This document shows, in pieces, positions 19,210-28,983 of a stretch of DNA of 64,000 nt. Every line of letters begins with the position of its first letter. Within the stretch, counting starts at the first letter, position 1. A model generated the notes under the pieces. It ran no database searches, was not told the origin of the DNA, and was given only the letters and a program-made list of their open reading frames with translations. Position numbers and translations under genes: made by a program. The DNA lies in assembly GCA_902595225.1 (NCBI GenBank), contig CACJPG010000001.1:213161-277160 (forward strand), in the 5' to 3' direction. Source of the stretch: an uncultured Thiothrix sp. (lineage in GTDB: Bacteria; Pseudomonadota; Gammaproteobacteria; Poriferisulfidales; GCA-002705445).

Positions 19210-21568
19210 TTTCAATTACTATTGGTTGGTATTGTTTTCCTAACTCAAAATGCTCCCTGTTAGAGTTTGATATATAAATACAATTATCTGAGACATTTTC
19301 ATCTACTAATAATTTAACTAGCAAGCTTTTATCGCCTTGTTTTAGGATTACTTTATTTTTCTCTAAATCAATATTATTTTCGACAAGAGTTTTTTTATTA
19401 ACATAAACTAAGTTTTTATTCTTATTAACAGTGTTTAAAGAAATTGACCTTCTAGTAATATTGTCAGAAAAATAACAATAGTTGCCTCCAGTTCGTGTTA
19501 AATAACTATTACTTTTAATTTCATTTATTTTATAATTTTCAATTTTTGTTGGCTCAATAGACTCTGTATTTCGTATTATGTGATCAACTTCATTTAAAAT
19601 ATCAATATAATCTAATGAATTACTTAATTGACTTCCAGATTCAAGTCTAAGCTTTGTTAAAATTTTCCAACCTTCTTTTGAGTCGTAATGTGGCATACAA
19701 CCTTGTGCGAAAGATTGCCATTCTTTTTCTATATTTATGAAAGTACCAGGACTTTCAAATGTTGTTGCCAATGGCAGAATAACGTCATATAAAGTCTTTT
19801 CCTCTTCTGTAACAAAACTTTGAAAACCTAATACGAATTTTGAATTTTCTAAAGATTTTTTTAATTCAGAATAATAATAAAAATCTATTAGGTCTAAATT
19901 ATAAATAATATAAGAATCTAATTTTCTTTGGATAGATTCTTTGGCATTAAAGCCTTGATGTTTAGCAAGAGCAAACCCTTCACGTCTTTTAGGTAAACAT
20001 CCTGTGAGCCATGCGCCAGCTTCATTACTTTTTTCACCCAAATAGCAAGTGTTTGATTTTGTGTATATAGATATTATATTTGTGAGGATTTTTAATAATT
20101 GAAAATCTGGGTGGTTTTTCAAATTTGAGCCTAGAAAAATTATTGAGTTTTTTAATAGAAGATCATTTGTAATTTCAATAATATTTGTATTTGTCAGACC
20201 TTTAAATTTATTTTTTATTGTCTCTGGTATTGTGAATTTTTTTAAAGTTTTGTCATTTACTGTTATAACTGATAAATACTCAATAATATCTATCAAAGTT
20301 TCAGAAAAATTATTTGGGTTTATTAACAATGAATTGTTTAAGTTAAAATTATTTTTGTAACTATAAGTATGAATTGAATTAATTTTTGCTTCTTTTAAGA
20401 AAGCTTTTCTGATTTTGTGTGATAGAATTGGTTGTTCATAAGTAACATTGCTATCAATTAGTAAGATAGATTTACAATTTTCTATATCTTTAATAGGAAT
20501 ATCAATTTTTGGAAAAATATCATCCTCTTCATAATCAAAGTTACTTTGAGATACTCTATGGTCAATATTAAAAATATTATTTTCCCTTAGCCATTTTTGA
20601 AAAAGATATTGTTCTTCAACAGTTGATCCTGCACTTATGAATCCAGCTGTACTTCCTGGGTCAATATCAGCCATTTTATTTTTAATTATTTCGAATGCTT
20701 GTTCCCATTCAACCTCAATATGTCTACCATTTATTTTTGCGATAGGTTTCTTCACTCTATCTTTATGTTCTATAGCTTCATAAGAGAATCTATCTCTATC
20801 AGATATCCATGTCTCGTTAATTTTCTTATTTTCATGAGGCACAACTCGAAATATACTATTATCAAGAATATGTAAATTCATATTTGAGCCTACGCAATCA
20901 TGTGGAGAGATATATTTAACTTCTTCAAGTTCCCATGTTCTCCCTCTCATATGTGATGGAGCGGCATTTAAAGCTCCCACAGGACAAATATCAATCATGT
21001 TTCCAGACATTGGAGAATCAATAGCCGATGTTAAATATGTCCTAATTTCCATAGATTCACCCCTGCCAACAGCTCCAAACTCTTTTATTCCAGCTATTTC
21101 CTCTCCGTATCTAACACATCTTGTGCAGTGAATACACCTAGTCATATTCGTTTTAATTAATGGCCCAATGTAATGGTCTAAGACGACTCTCTTCTCCTGC
21201 TCATATCTAGATTTTACCCTTCCATGCATTAATGCTTGATCTTGTAATTCGCACATTCCTCCTTGATCACAAACTGGGCAATCCAAAGGGTGATTAATTA
21301 ATAGAAATTCCATTGTATTTTTTTGAGAATTTACTGCTAGGTTGGATTGAGTTAAGTATTCTTGATTCTCAACAGCAGGTGTTGAACAGGCGGGTTGGGG
21401 TTTATTGACTCCAACTTGCTCAACAAGACACATTCTACAATTTGCTGCAATAGAGAGTTTTTCATGATAACAAAAGCGAGGAATATGAATTCCATTTCTG
21501 TCGGCAACTTGTATTAAAGTTTCTCCTTTGCTGAAAGTACATTCTATATTATTAATTTTAATTTTCAT
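19202..21568 (-). CDS. nuoG: NADH-quinone oxidoreductase subunit G
   Basis: Largest peripheral-arm subunit of complex I. The N-terminal part binds [2Fe-2S] N1b (CRMC region) and N5/N4 type clusters ([18 protein letters not shown] and CIHCTRC). The rest is a degenerate molybdopterin-oxidoreductase fold with no visible cofactor function. In the 788 aa chain, the extra cluster-N7 cysteine set of E. coli NuoG is absent: the region after [13 protein letters not shown] has a single Cys. This matches the alphaproteobacterial/mitochondrial type. Middle of the operon, 9 nt after nuoF. Confidence 0.97.
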   Translation of the reverse strand: MKIKINNIECTFSKGETLIQVADRNGIHIPRFCYHEKLSIAANCRMCLVEQVGVNKPQPACSTPAVENQEYLTQSNLAVNSQKNTMEFLLINHPLDCPVCDQGGMCELQDQALMHGRVKSRYEQEKRVVLDHYIGPLIKTNMTRCIHCTRCVRYGEEIAGIKEFGAVGRGESMEIRTYLTSAIDSPMSGNMIDICPVGALNAAPSHMRGRTWELEEVKYISPHDCVGSNMNLHILDNSIFRVVPHENKKINETWISDRDRFSYEAIEHKDRVKKPIAKINGRHIEVEWEQAFEIIKNKMADIDPGSTAGFISAGSTVEEQYLFQKWLRENNIFNIDHRVSQSNFDYEEDDIFPKIDIPIKDIENCKSILLIDSNVTYEQPILSHKIRKAFLKEAKINSIHTYSYKNNFNLNNSLLINPNNFSETLIDIIEYLSVITVNDKTLKKFTIPETIKNKFKGLTNTNIIEITNDLLLKNSIIFLGSNLKNHPDFQLLKILTNIISIYTKSNTCYLGEKSNEAGAWLTGCLPKRREGFALAKHQGFNAKESIQRKLDSYIIYNLDLIDFYYYSELKKSLENSKFVLGFQSFVTEEEKTLYDVILPLATTFESPGTFINIEKEWQSFAQGCMPHYDSKEGWKILTKLRLESGSQLSNSLDYIDILNEVDHIIRNTESIEPTKIENYKINEIKSNSYLTRTGGNYCYFSDNITRRSISLNTVNKNKNLVYVNKKTLVENNIDLEKNKVILKQGDKSLLVKLLVDENVSDNCIYISNSNREHFELGKQYQPIVIENV

Positions 21569-21577
21569 TTTTTTTAT

Positions 21578-22918
21578 TTATTTTCTATTTAGGACAAATT
21601 CCTTATCCGAAATTTTTGCAAAATTATTCGTATCTATTGGATCTACTTTTTGATTTTTTATATACTGTAAGAATTCGCTTCTGTAGTGTTTTATAAAACT
21701 TTCAACAGGCATTGCAGCGGCATCACCAAGTGCACATATTGTACTTCCGGAAATCATGCTTGGTATAGACTCTAAAGTTTTAAGATCATCAAGAGTCCCA
21801 TTACCTTTTAAGATTTTATCAATGACTTTAAACATCCATCCTGTTCCTTCACGACATGGTGTGCATTGTCCACATGATTCTGAATAATAAAATCTTGCAA
21901 TTCGGTGAATAACTTCAACCATATTCGTATCTTCATCCATAATTATTACTGCACCAGAACCTAGTAATGAACCAGCATTTACAATAGATTCATAGTCCAT
22001 GTCCGTATTCAGCATAATGTCACCAGGAACGACAGGGACTGATGAGCCACCAGGAATTACTGCTTTAAGTTTTTTCCCATCCTTAACGCCCCCTGCAAGT
22101 TCTAGCAAAGTCTTGAATGGTGTGCCTAATGGTATCTCAAAATTACCTGGATTATTCACATGTCCAGATACAGAAAAACATTTAAAACCTGCACTATCTT
22201 TAGTTCCAAAAGAACTAAACCAACCTGGTCCTTTACTAATAATTTTTGGAATTGAAGCTAAGGTCTCGACATTATTTATAATTGTGGGTGAGCCAAAAAG
22301 TCCTTTGACCGCAGGAAATGGAGGCTTATATCTTGGAAAACCTTTTTTACCTTCAATAGATTCAAGCATTGCTGTTTCTTCGCCAACAATATAAGCGCCA
22401 GCCCCAATTAAATCATGGATATCTATACTTACATTTGTTTTTAAAATATTTTTTCCAATAAGTTTATTTTCATATGCATCCTTCAATGCGTCCTTAACAC
22501 TCTTATAAACGTCATCAATAAACTCACCTCTTAAATAACAATATGCAGTTTCCGCTCCAATTGCATAACTAGCTATAAGCATCCCTTCTAATAAAGCATG
22601 AGGATTGTATCTTAAAATATCTCTATCCTTACAAGTACCCGGTTCTGATTCATCTGCATTACATACAAGGTATTTAATTGCATCTGAATCTTGATTTATA
22701 AAGCTCCACTTTCTGCCGGTAGAAAATCCTGCCCCTCCTCTTCCTCTTAATCCTGATTCAATTACTGCATTTATTATTTCTTTTCTATCAGGCATCTCTT
22801 TTATAATTTTTTTCCAAGTTTCATAACCACCCTGAGATACATATGTATCAAACGAATTTGGTTTATCACTTGATAAAGTCGAGTAGCACAATTCATTTAT
22901 ACTCAATTTATTTTTCAT
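21578..22918 (-). CDS. nuoF: NADH-quinone oxidoreductase subunit F (FMN, NADH site)
   Basis: Entry point of electrons: binds NADH, FMN and the [4Fe-4S] cluster N3. In the 446 aa chain, GRGGAGFSTGRKW (about 54-66) and GAGAYIVGEETAMLESIEG form the FMN/NADH site. The N3 ligands are in SCGQCTPCREGTGW plus a later Cys in STICALGDAAA. The start overlaps nuoE by 11 nt. Confidence 0.97.
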   Translation of the reverse strand: MKNKLSINELCYSTLSSDKPNSFDTYVSQGGYETWKKIIKEMPDRKEIINAVIESGLRGRGGAGFSTGRKWSFINQDSDAIKYLVCNADESEPGTCKDRDILRYNPHALLEGMLIASYAIGAETAYCYLRGEFIDDVYKSVKDALKDAYENKLIGKNILKTNVSIDIHDLIGAGAYIVGEETAMLESIEGKKGFPRYKPPFPAVKGLFGSPTIINNVETLASIPKIISKGPGWFSSFGTKDSAGFKCFSVSGHVNNPGNFEIPLGTPFKTLLELAGGVKDGKKLKAVIPGGSSVPVVPGDIMLNTDMDYESIVNAGSLLGSGAVIIMDEDTNMVEVIHRIARFYYSESCGQCTPCREGTGWMFKVIDKILKGNGTLDDLKTLESIPSMISGSTICALGDAAAMPVESFIKHYRSEFLQYIKNQKVDPIDTNNFAKISDKEFVLNRK

Positions 22919-23405
22919 TTTCTAAGCCTTCTAAAATTAAATCTATTTTTTCTTTTGTTAAGTTCTCATAATACTTATGGTCAACTTGCATCATTGGGGC
23001 TCCACAACAAGCTGCTAAGCATTCTCTTTCGTCTTTCAAAAAGTATTTTTCTGAAGACTCTCCCACTTTTATTTTTAATTTATTTTCGATGTATTGAAGT
23101 ATTTCATCTGATCCGTTCAGCATACATGAGACATTTGTACAAACCGAAATCGTATGCTTGCCGACATGCTCTGTCTCAAACATCGAGTAAAATGATGCCA
23201 CCTCATAAACATCAATTTTTTTTAGTCCAAGAAAATTAGCAACTGCATCAACATGTTCACTCTTTATGTATTTATTTTCTTTTTGAATTAAGTGAAGTGC
23301 ATAAATAATTGCAGGTTTTTTTTGGTCATCTGGGAACTTTGACAACCATTGATTAATCTTTGAAGAATTTTCACTTGAAATATTGTACTTGATGTTTTCC
23401 TGCAT
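22908..23405 (-). CDS. nuoE: NADH-quinone oxidoreductase subunit E ([2Fe-2S] N1a)
   Basis: Thioredoxin-like peripheral subunit holding cluster N1a. In the 165 aa chain, the cluster ligands are the two cysteines in VCTNVSCMLNG and two in ECLAACCGAPMM. The N-terminal helical part carries the VYEVASFYSMF motif. It lies 5 nt behind nuoD and overlaps nuoF at its end. Confidence 0.96.
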   Translation of the reverse strand: MQENIKYNISSENSSKINQWLSKFPDDQKKPAIIYALHLIQKENKYIKSEHVDAVANFLGLKKIDVYEVASFYSMFETEHVGKHTISVCTNVSCMLNGSDEILQYIENKLKIKVGESSEKYFLKDERECLAACCGAPMMQVDHKYYENLTKEKIDLILEGLENEK

Positions 23406-23410
23406 AATTT

Positions 23411-24664
23411 TTACCTATCTATTTCACCAAAAACAATATCTTGCGTTCCAATTACTGCAACTACATCTGATATCATGTGACCATTTACCATTTCGTTAAG
23501 TGCTGCCAAATGAGGAAAACCAGGAGCACGCATTTTTAAACGATACGGTTTATTTGAGCCATCAGATATTAAAGTTACACCAAATTCTCCTTTTGGATGT
23601 TCAACTGCAGCATAAACCTCGCCCTCTGGAATACAATAGCCTTCAGTAAATAGTTTAAAATGATAAATTAAAGACTCCATATCCTCTTTTACTTCGTCTC
23701 TACTTGGAGGCGTTATCTTATTATTATCAGAAATAAATGGTCCACTATTATTTTTCAACCAATCAACACATTGTTTTATGATTTTATTTGACTGTCTCAT
23801 TTCTTCGATTCTTACAAGATATCTATCATAACAATCTCCATTTGTTCCAACAGGAATATCAAAATTTAAATGCTCATAAGTTTCATACGGTTGTTTCTTT
23901 CTCAAATCCCATGCAACGCCAGATCCACGTAACATTGGACCAGTAAAACCAAGTTGGAGAGCTCTCTCCTTTGAGACAATTCCAATATCTACAGTTCTTT
24001 GCTTCCATATTCTGTTATCAGTCAGTAGGGTCTCATACTCATCTACACACTTAGGAAATCTATTGGTAAAGTCCTCAATAAAATCTAGTAGTGAGCCCTC
24101 TCGTGCTTCATTCAATTTATCGACCTCTTTTTTTGATTTCCATTTTGTTTCTTCATATTTTGGCATGGTTAAAGGTAAGTCTTTAGAGACCCCACCAGGT
24201 CTGTAGTAAGTTGCATGCATTCTAGTTCCCGAGACAGCTTCGTAACAATCCATTAAATCCTCTCTTTCTCTAAAAGCGTAAAGGAAGACACTCATTGCGC
24301 CAATATCAAGAGCATGCGCCCCCAACCATAATAAGTGATTTAGAACCCTTGTAATTTCATCGAACATAACCCGAATATATTGAGCCCTTTCAGGTACATC
24401 AATATCTAAAAGTTTTTCAATCGATAAAACATAAGCATGTTCATTGCTCATCATCGAGACATAGTCGAGTCTATCCATATAGCCAATGCTTTGATTGTAA
24501 GGTTTGCTTTCAGCAAGTTTTTCTGTTCCTCGATGAAGCAAACCAATATGAGGATCAGCCCTTACAATAACCTCTCCTTCAAGTTCTAAAATTAACCGCA
24601 ACACTCCATGCGCGGATGGATGTTGAGGCCCAAAATTCATTGTAAAACTTTTTATATCAGGCAT
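23411..24664 (-). CDS. nuoD: NADH-quinone oxidoreductase subunit D
   Basis: Related to the large subunit of NiFe hydrogenases; forms the quinone site together with NuoB. It is a separate protein here, not the NuoCD fusion of enterobacteria. Family blocks are [29 protein letters not shown] and the C-terminal FGEIDR. I choose the ATG ending at 24664 (417 aa) because AAGGAAG lies 6 nt upstream. An earlier ATG adds nine residues and lacks such a site. The start overlaps nuoC by 8 nt. Confidence 0.96.
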   Translation of the reverse strand: MPDIKSFTMNFGPQHPSAHGVLRLILELEGEVIVRADPHIGLLHRGTEKLAESKPYNQSIGYMDRLDYVSMMSNEHAYVLSIEKLLDIDVPERAQYIRVMFDEITRVLNHLLWLGAHALDIGAMSVFLYAFREREDLMDCYEAVSGTRMHATYYRPGGVSKDLPLTMPKYEETKWKSKKEVDKLNEAREGSLLDFIEDFTNRFPKCVDEYETLLTDNRIWKQRTVDIGIVSKERALQLGFTGPMLRGSGVAWDLRKKQPYETYEHLNFDIPVGTNGDCYDRYLVRIEEMRQSNKIIKQCVDWLKNNSGPFISDNNKITPPSRDEVKEDMESLIYHFKLFTEGYCIPEGEVYAAVEHPKGEFGVTLISDGSNKPYRLKMRAPGFPHLAALNEMVNGHMISDVVAVIGTQDIVFGEIDR

Positions 24665-25373
24665 CTTTAACTTCCTTATTAATTTCTCCACGAATGACTT
24701 TGGGAATTAATACTCTTGGTTTAATTGTTACTGGCTGATAAACAACTCTTTCTTTATTTAGGTCATAGTTAACTTCAACATTGCCAATCAAAGGAAAGTC
24801 TTTTCTTAATGGGTGTCCTATAAAACCATAATCTGTAAGTATTCTTCTGAGATCAGGATGATCAATAAACACAATACCAAATAGGTCATATGCCTCTCTC
24901 TCATACCAATTAGCTGATGACCATACTGAAGTTATGCTTGGTAGTGAGGGATTATTATCATTGTCGCAATAAAATTTAATATTAACTCTGGTATTTGAAC
25001 TGACTGACAATAAGTTATAAATTACTGCGAATCTCTTTTTAGGTTGATTATGATGTGTTTTCGTTGTTTCATAAGTATATCGGCCACTGCTGTCTTTAGT
25101 AATTCCTCTGCTATATCCTTTATTATTTGCATTTTTGGCATTCCACTCACTTAAACCATAGTCAGAATAATCAACGCCAATTAAATCAATAAGTATTTCA
25201 AACTTTATTTTGTCATTATCTTGAAGGTATGACATTACTGGCTTGAAATCATCTAAGTTATTAAATACAACAGTGCTATTATTTTCGAAATCATGATCGT
25301 AATTACTCAAATTATTTTCGAAAAAGTCTTTGAGAATATCTTGATTTTCTTGATTTGGAATATTATCAACCAT
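24657..25373 (-). CDS. nuoC: NADH-quinone oxidoreductase subunit C
   Basis: Peripheral-arm 30-kDa subunit of complex I without cofactors. In the 238 aa chain the signature is [39 protein letters not shown]. Between the alpha/beta part and the signature is a polar stretch of about 30 residues (near 85-115, rich in Asn, Lys, Thr and Ser), which may be a lineage-specific loop. It is a separate gene from nuoD, overlapping it by 8 nt. Confidence 0.95.
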   Translation of the reverse strand: MVDNIPNQENQDILKDFFENNLSNYDHDFENNSTVVFNNLDDFKPVMSYLQDNDKIKFEILIDLIGVDYSDYGLSEWNAKNANNKGYSRGITKDSSGRYTYETTKTHHNQPKKRFAVIYNLLSVSSNTRVNIKFYCDNDNNPSLPSITSVWSSANWYEREAYDLFGIVFIDHPDLRRILTDYGFIGHPLRKDFPLIGNVEVNYDLNKERVVYQPVTIKPRVLIPKVIRGEINKEVKDA

Positions 25374-25399
25374 AAAAGTTCCTATTAACTCTGAAAAAA

Positions 25400-25885
25400 T
25401 TATCTTTTAATTGACTTTTTGTTATGAATTTTATTTTTTAATTGTAAAATTCCGTATAACAATGCTTCTGCTGTTGGCGGACAACCTGGAACATAAATAT
25501 CGACAGGTATAATTCTATCGCAACCTCTAACAACTGAGTATGAATAGTGATAGTAACCACCACCATTTGCACATGAGCCCATCGATATAACCCATTTGGG
25601 GTCAGCCATCTGATCATAAACTTTTCTTAATGCTGGCGCCATTTTATTAACTAAAGTGCCAGCAACAATAATTACATCTGATTGTCTTGGGCTTGGCCTG
25701 AACATCATGCCAAATCTATCAAGATCATATCTAGATGCCCCAGCATGCATCATTTCAACAGCACAACAAGCAAGACCAAATGTCATTGGCCACATTGAGC
25801 CAGTGTTTGCCCAATTAATTAATTCTTTTGACGAAGTTGTAACATATCCATTACTGTTATTATTTAATGATTCAATAATATCCAT
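25400..25885 (-). CDS. nuoB: NADH-quinone oxidoreductase subunit B ([4Fe-4S] N2)
   Basis: Holds the terminal cluster N2, which reduces quinone. 161 aa. The four ligands are visible: adjacent Cys40 and Cys41 ([11 protein letters not shown]), Cys105 (GSCANGGG) and Cys135 ([10 protein letters not shown]). It starts 3 nt after nuoA and ends 26 nt before nuoC. Confidence 0.98.
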   Translation of the reverse strand: MDIIESLNNNSNGYVTTSSKELINWANTGSMWPMTFGLACCAVEMMHAGASRYDLDRFGMMFRPSPRQSDVIIVAGTLVNKMAPALRKVYDQMADPKWVISMGSCANGGGYYHYSYSVVRGCDRIIPVDIYVPGCPPTAEALLYGILQLKNKIHNKKSIKR

Positions 25886-25888
25886 ATC

Positions 25889-26245
25889 TCAGTCCCAGTC
25901 TAATGCTCCTTTTTTCCACTCATAAATAAAACCAATTACCAAAACTAATAAAAAAATACTCATTGCAATTAACCCACTTGCCCCGAGACTATCTAAAGCA
26001 ACTGCCCATGGAAACAAGAAGGCAATTTCAAGATCAAATATTATGAAAAGGATAGCAACTAAGTAAAAACGAATATCAAATTTCATTCTCGCATCATCAA
26101 AGTTTTCAAACCCACACTCATAGGCAGATTCCTTTGCAGCGTTTTTCTCACCCTTATTTATAAATCGAGAAACTATAATAGGAAGAGCCCCTATAGAGAC
26201 ACTGACAATAATGAAAAGCAAAATGGGAAAATAGTTATTTAACAT
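25889..26245 (-). CDS. nuoA: NADH-quinone oxidoreductase subunit A
   Basis: First gene of the nuo operon: three-helix membrane subunit near the quinone cavity. The 118 aa chain includes the conserved loop [40 protein letters not shown]. The ATG at 26245 is the natural start for the family but has no Shine-Dalgarno sequence. The same 18 bases around this start occur 62 bp upstream, there with an excellent ribosome site (see the leader mini-ORF). Confidence 0.96.
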   Translation of the reverse strand: MLNNYFPILLFIIVSVSIGALPIIVSRFINKGEKNAAKESAYECGFENFDDARMKFDIRFYLVAILFIIFDLEIAFLFPWAVALDSLGASGLIAMSIFLLVLVIGFIYEWKKGALDWD

Positions 26246-26250
26246 AATAT
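26233..26250. repeat. Direct repeat, copy at the nuoA start (18 bp)
   Basis: AGTTATTTAACATAATAT on the plus strand covers the nuoA start codon and first codons. An identical copy lies at 26295-26312, 62 bp away. Flanks differ on both sides, so this is a short exact duplication and not part of a longer repeat. Confidence 0.85.
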
Positions 26251-26274
26251 ATTTTACGAAAAACTACATTACAG

Positions 26275-26307
26275 CTAAAAAATTACATGCTGCAAGTTAT
26301 TTAACAT
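26275..26307 (-). CDS. Putative 10-codon leader ORF upstream of nuoA
   Basis: ATG at 26307 with GAGGAG eight nt upstream, the best ribosome site in the region. It encodes MLNNLQHVIF and a TAG stop, then 29 nt to the nuoA ATG. The first four codons copy those of nuoA (MLNN), because the 18-bp repeat includes them. The frame differs from nuoA (62-bp offset). It could let ribosomes load and re-initiate on nuoA, which has no site of its own, or be a by-product of the duplication. Confidence 0.45.
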   Translation of the reverse strand: MLNNLQHVIF

Positions 26308-26312
26308 AATAT
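26295..26312. repeat. Direct repeat, upstream copy (18 bp)
   Basis: Second copy of the 18-bp repeat at the nuoA start. It forms the start of the leader mini-ORF. The rest of the gap up to the tRNA (26313-26438) is AT-rich. It contains a 12-bp palindrome TGAAATATTTCA (26349-26360) and no convincing promoter; transcription may also read through from secG. Confidence 0.8.
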
Positions 26313-26438
26313 TTTCTCCTCAACTAAAGATAAATTAAAACATATAAATGAAATATTTCAATAGAAAATTATTTTATATATGAATATACACAATCTATGC
26401 AGTTGAGAACTAAAAAAATATTTTTTTTCAATGACTTA

Positions 26439-26523
26439 TGGTGCCGATGGCCGGAGTCGAACCGGCACAGCTTTCGCCACTGCCCCCTCAAGACAGCGTG
26501 TCTACCAATTCCACCACATCGGC
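26439..26523 (-). tRNA. leuU: tRNA-Leu (GAG)
   Basis: 85-nt class II tRNA with a long variable arm, anticodon loop TTGAGGG (anticodon GAG), acceptor GCCGATG/CATCGGC, A73 and encoded CCA. It begins 5 nt after the secG stop, the same secG-tRNA-Leu(GAG) arrangement as E. coli secG-leuU, so it is probably cut from the secG transcript. Confidence 0.96.
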
Positions 26524-26528
26524 ATAAA

Positions 26529-26879
26529 TTAATCAGGGATATTTATTTCATCTAGAGAGTTGTTCTCTTCGGATTGATCTTGCAATTCATCTGAGTTTTG
26601 CTCTCCAATACCGACATCATCAGTTACTATAATACTTTCTTCAGAAACATTACTTTTAGCAATATAAGCAAGAGCAAGACAATTTAAAAAAAACAAAAAA
26701 ACAAGAAACGTTGTTAGTTTTGTTATAAAGCTTCCAGCGCCGCTTGCGCCAAAGACCGCGCCTGAGGAGCCTCCCCCAAACATTCCACTAGCATCTCCCT
26801 TACCTTTTTGCATTAATATGAAAAAAATTATTAGAATTGATAAAACTACTGCTGAAACCATTAAAATTGTATAAATCAT
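26529..26879 (-). CDS. secG: Preprotein translocase subunit SecG
   Basis: Small inner-membrane subunit of the SecYEG channel. 116 aa with two hydrophobic segments (about 2-22 and 53-73) and between them the SecG motif FFILMQKGKGDASGMFGGGSSGAVFG. The C-terminal tail after residue 75 is acidic and of low complexity, as is usual. It lies 9 nt behind tpiA and directly before tRNA-Leu. Confidence 0.95.
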   Translation of the reverse strand: MIYTILMVSAVVLSILIIFFILMQKGKGDASGMFGGGSSGAVFGASGAGSFITKLTTFLVFLFFLNCLALAYIAKSNVSEESIIVTDDVGIGEQNSDELQDQSEENNSLDEINIPD

Positions 26880-26888
26880 AAATAATCC

Positions 26889-27635
26889 TTAAAATTCAAT
26901 ATTACATATTTTTGTAAATTCTTCTGCCATAAGAGATGCCCCACCAACTAGAACGCCATCCACAAAATCTGTCTTCAAAATACTACCGGCATTTTTCTCT
27001 GTCACACTGCCTCCATAGAGGACTATTATATCGTTTTCTTTAATAGAAGGAAGTTTTTGGATAATATATTTTTTAATAGACTTATGAGTTTGAGATATGT
27101 TTGAAAGAGTTGGAGTTTCACCGCTACCAATTGCCCAAACCGGCTCGTAAGCTATAATAATACTCATATTGTCAAAGTAGCTCTCAATAAGTTCATCAAG
27201 CTGACTAAAAATCTTTTTTAAAGTCTGGTTATTTTGTCTTTCTAAGCTATTTTCACCTACACAAAAAATAATATTCATCTTTTTACAAAGTAATATTTTA
27301 CTCTTTAAAGATTTATTAAATTCATTTTCTCGTGTTTCTGAGTGGCCAATAATAACGTAATCACAATTCATATCCTCTAACATTGCAGAGGTGCTTCCGC
27401 CTGTTAGTGTTGTATTATTTTCATTTATATTTAAATTCTGACAGCCATAATTAATACCTGACAGATCTTTAATTGATTGAGATACCAGATCAAGATATAG
27501 ATCTGGTGGGAAAAAAATTATTTCTTTTTTGCTTTTTTGATTTATTTTTATATTAGCATTAAAAAAAGAAAAATACTTATTTATAAAATCTTTACTGCAA
27601 TTATTTTTCCAGTTTGCTGCAATTACTTTTTTCAT
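26889..27635 (-). CDS. tpiA: Triosephosphate isomerase
   Basis: Interconverts dihydroxyacetone phosphate and glyceraldehyde 3-phosphate in glycolysis and gluconeogenesis. The (beta/alpha)8 enzyme is 248 aa. Substrate and catalytic residues are visible: Asn8 and Lys10 (AANWKNN), His98 (IIGHSETR), Glu164 (AYEPVWAIGSGETP), then GGSV and DGVLVGGASL for the phosphate. The usual GHSERR reads GHSETR and FTGE reads LTGG, small deviations that leave the catalytic set intact. The position between glmM and secG is the Pseudomonas order. Confidence 0.96.
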   Translation of the reverse strand: MKKVIAANWKNNCSKDFINKYFSFFNANIKINQKSKKEIIFFPPDLYLDLVSQSIKDLSGINYGCQNLNINENNTTLTGGSTSAMLEDMNCDYVIIGHSETRENEFNKSLKSKILLCKKMNIIFCVGENSLERQNNQTLKKIFSQLDELIESYFDNMSIIIAYEPVWAIGSGETPTLSNISQTHKSIKKYIIQKLPSIKENDIIVLYGGSVTEKNAGSILKTDFVDGVLVGGASLMAEEFTKICNIEF

Positions 27636-27639
27636 CTTA

Positions 27640-28974
27640 TTATTTTAGCTTTTTAGATATAAAATTACTAACTTCGGTAGACAAACTTTCTACAGTTAAT
27701 ATATTCTCTGCCTCAACCATCACTCTTATACAACTCTCTGTACCTGATTTCCTAATAATTAGTCTAGCATTATTATCAGAATATTTTTTAATAGCTTCAT
27801 TTATAACAACATTTACAAAGTTTTCTTGCAATGTTTTATCAATTTTAATATTTTTTAGAGTTTGTGGATATTTATTTAGCTTATGGTTGATACCATTTTC
27901 TTTCAAAATATTAGAATAATTTAAAAAAGCTAATGCAGCTATTATCGAATCACCAGAAGAAATTTTATCTAACATTAGTATGTGTCCAGATGTTTCTCCA
28001 CCTATTATAAAATTATTCTTTATCATTTTTTCTAATACGTATTTATCGCCAACATCTGTTCTAATAAATTTTATATTTTTGCTGTTAAGAAACTTTTCTA
28101 GAGAAAGGTTTGTCATTTTCGTTCCAACCACTCCATTAACTTTTTCTTTATTCAGTAATTTTCCATAAACAATAGTATATAGAATATCATCTCCATCTAA
28201 AATATTTCCATTATTATCAACTATTACGATTCTATCTCCATCGCCATCCATTGATAATCCAAATAGCGATTTGTCTTCCGATACGATTTTTGGCAATTCC
28301 TGTATAAATGTCGAACCACAATTTTGATTAATATTTTTTCCATTTGGTTTATTATTGTGTGTGCGAACATTCATGCCAAGTTTACTGAATACAATCTCAG
28401 CTATTTTGTAATTTGAACCGTTTGCAACATCGAGGCTTATATTAATATTTTTTAAATCAACATCTTTAGAATTATCTAAACAAAATTTTATATAATCATC
28501 TTCTACATTTTTCGAGATATTATTAATTTTTATATTTTTATCAAAATTAACTTTAGTATCTTTAATAGTTTCAATATAGTCTTCTATTAAATTTTCTTCG
28601 TCTATAGAAATTTTATTACCTTGAGAATTGAAAATTTTAATCCCGTTATCATAATATAAATTATGTGATGCACTTATCATAATACCAATTGAATAATCTC
28701 TTTCTTTTGTAAAAAGTGAAATCGCTGGTGTAGGCACAACTCCTGCATAATCAATATTGCAGTCTGTGGTAACAAGTCCAGTAGCTAAGAGGTTTAAAAT
28801 TTCCTCCGAAGACTCTCTAGTATCAGAGCCTATTAGAACAGATTTATTAAGGTCGTCATTTTCAAGTAAAGCTTTACTAATTGAAGCTCCCAGCACCTTA
28901 AAGAAATTTTTGGTTAATGGTTGCTCTCCGAATTTTCCTCGAATACCGTCAGTACCAAAGTATTTGCTAGGCAT
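27640..28974 (-). CDS. glmM: Phosphoglucosamine mutase
   Basis: Converts glucosamine-6-phosphate to glucosamine-1-phosphate for UDP-GlcNAc, hence peptidoglycan and LPS. In the 444 aa chain, the phosphoserine is Ser103 in ISASHNLYYDNGIKIF. The metal loop SMDGDGDRIVIVD, sugar loop GGETSGHI and phosphate loop RKSGTE follow in order. It begins only 9 nt after ftsH: folP, which lies between these genes in E. coli and Pseudomonas, is absent here. Confidence 0.96.
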   Translation of the reverse strand: MPSKYFGTDGIRGKFGEQPLTKNFFKVLGASISKALLENDDLNKSVLIGSDTRESSEEILNLLATGLVTTDCNIDYAGVVPTPAISLFTKERDYSIGIMISASHNLYYDNGIKIFNSQGNKISIDEENLIEDYIETIKDTKVNFDKNIKINNISKNVEDDYIKFCLDNSKDVDLKNINISLDVANGSNYKIAEIVFSKLGMNVRTHNNKPNGKNINQNCGSTFIQELPKIVSEDKSLFGLSMDGDGDRIVIVDNNGNILDGDDILYTIVYGKLLNKEKVNGVVGTKMTNLSLEKFLNSKNIKFIRTDVGDKYVLEKMIKNNFIIGGETSGHILMLDKISSGDSIIAALAFLNYSNILKENGINHKLNKYPQTLKNIKIDKTLQENFVNVVINEAIKKYSDNNARLIIRKSGTESCIRVMVEAENILTVESLSTEVSNFISKKLK

Positions 28975-28983
28975 TATTTCAAA

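Noticed and set aside
19202..21568. Loss of a NuoG iron-sulfur cluster as a defect
   Set aside because: The missing cysteines belong to cluster N7, which many bacteria and mitochondria lack normally.
21999..22394. 131-codon open frame on the plus strand inside nuoF
   Set aside because: Antisense to the FMN/NADH site region of NuoF; Pro/Ser-rich shadow product.
26349..26360. 12-bp palindrome TGAAATATTTCA as a nuo operator
   Set aside because: Short and AT-rich, no second copy found near by; listed only in the gap description.
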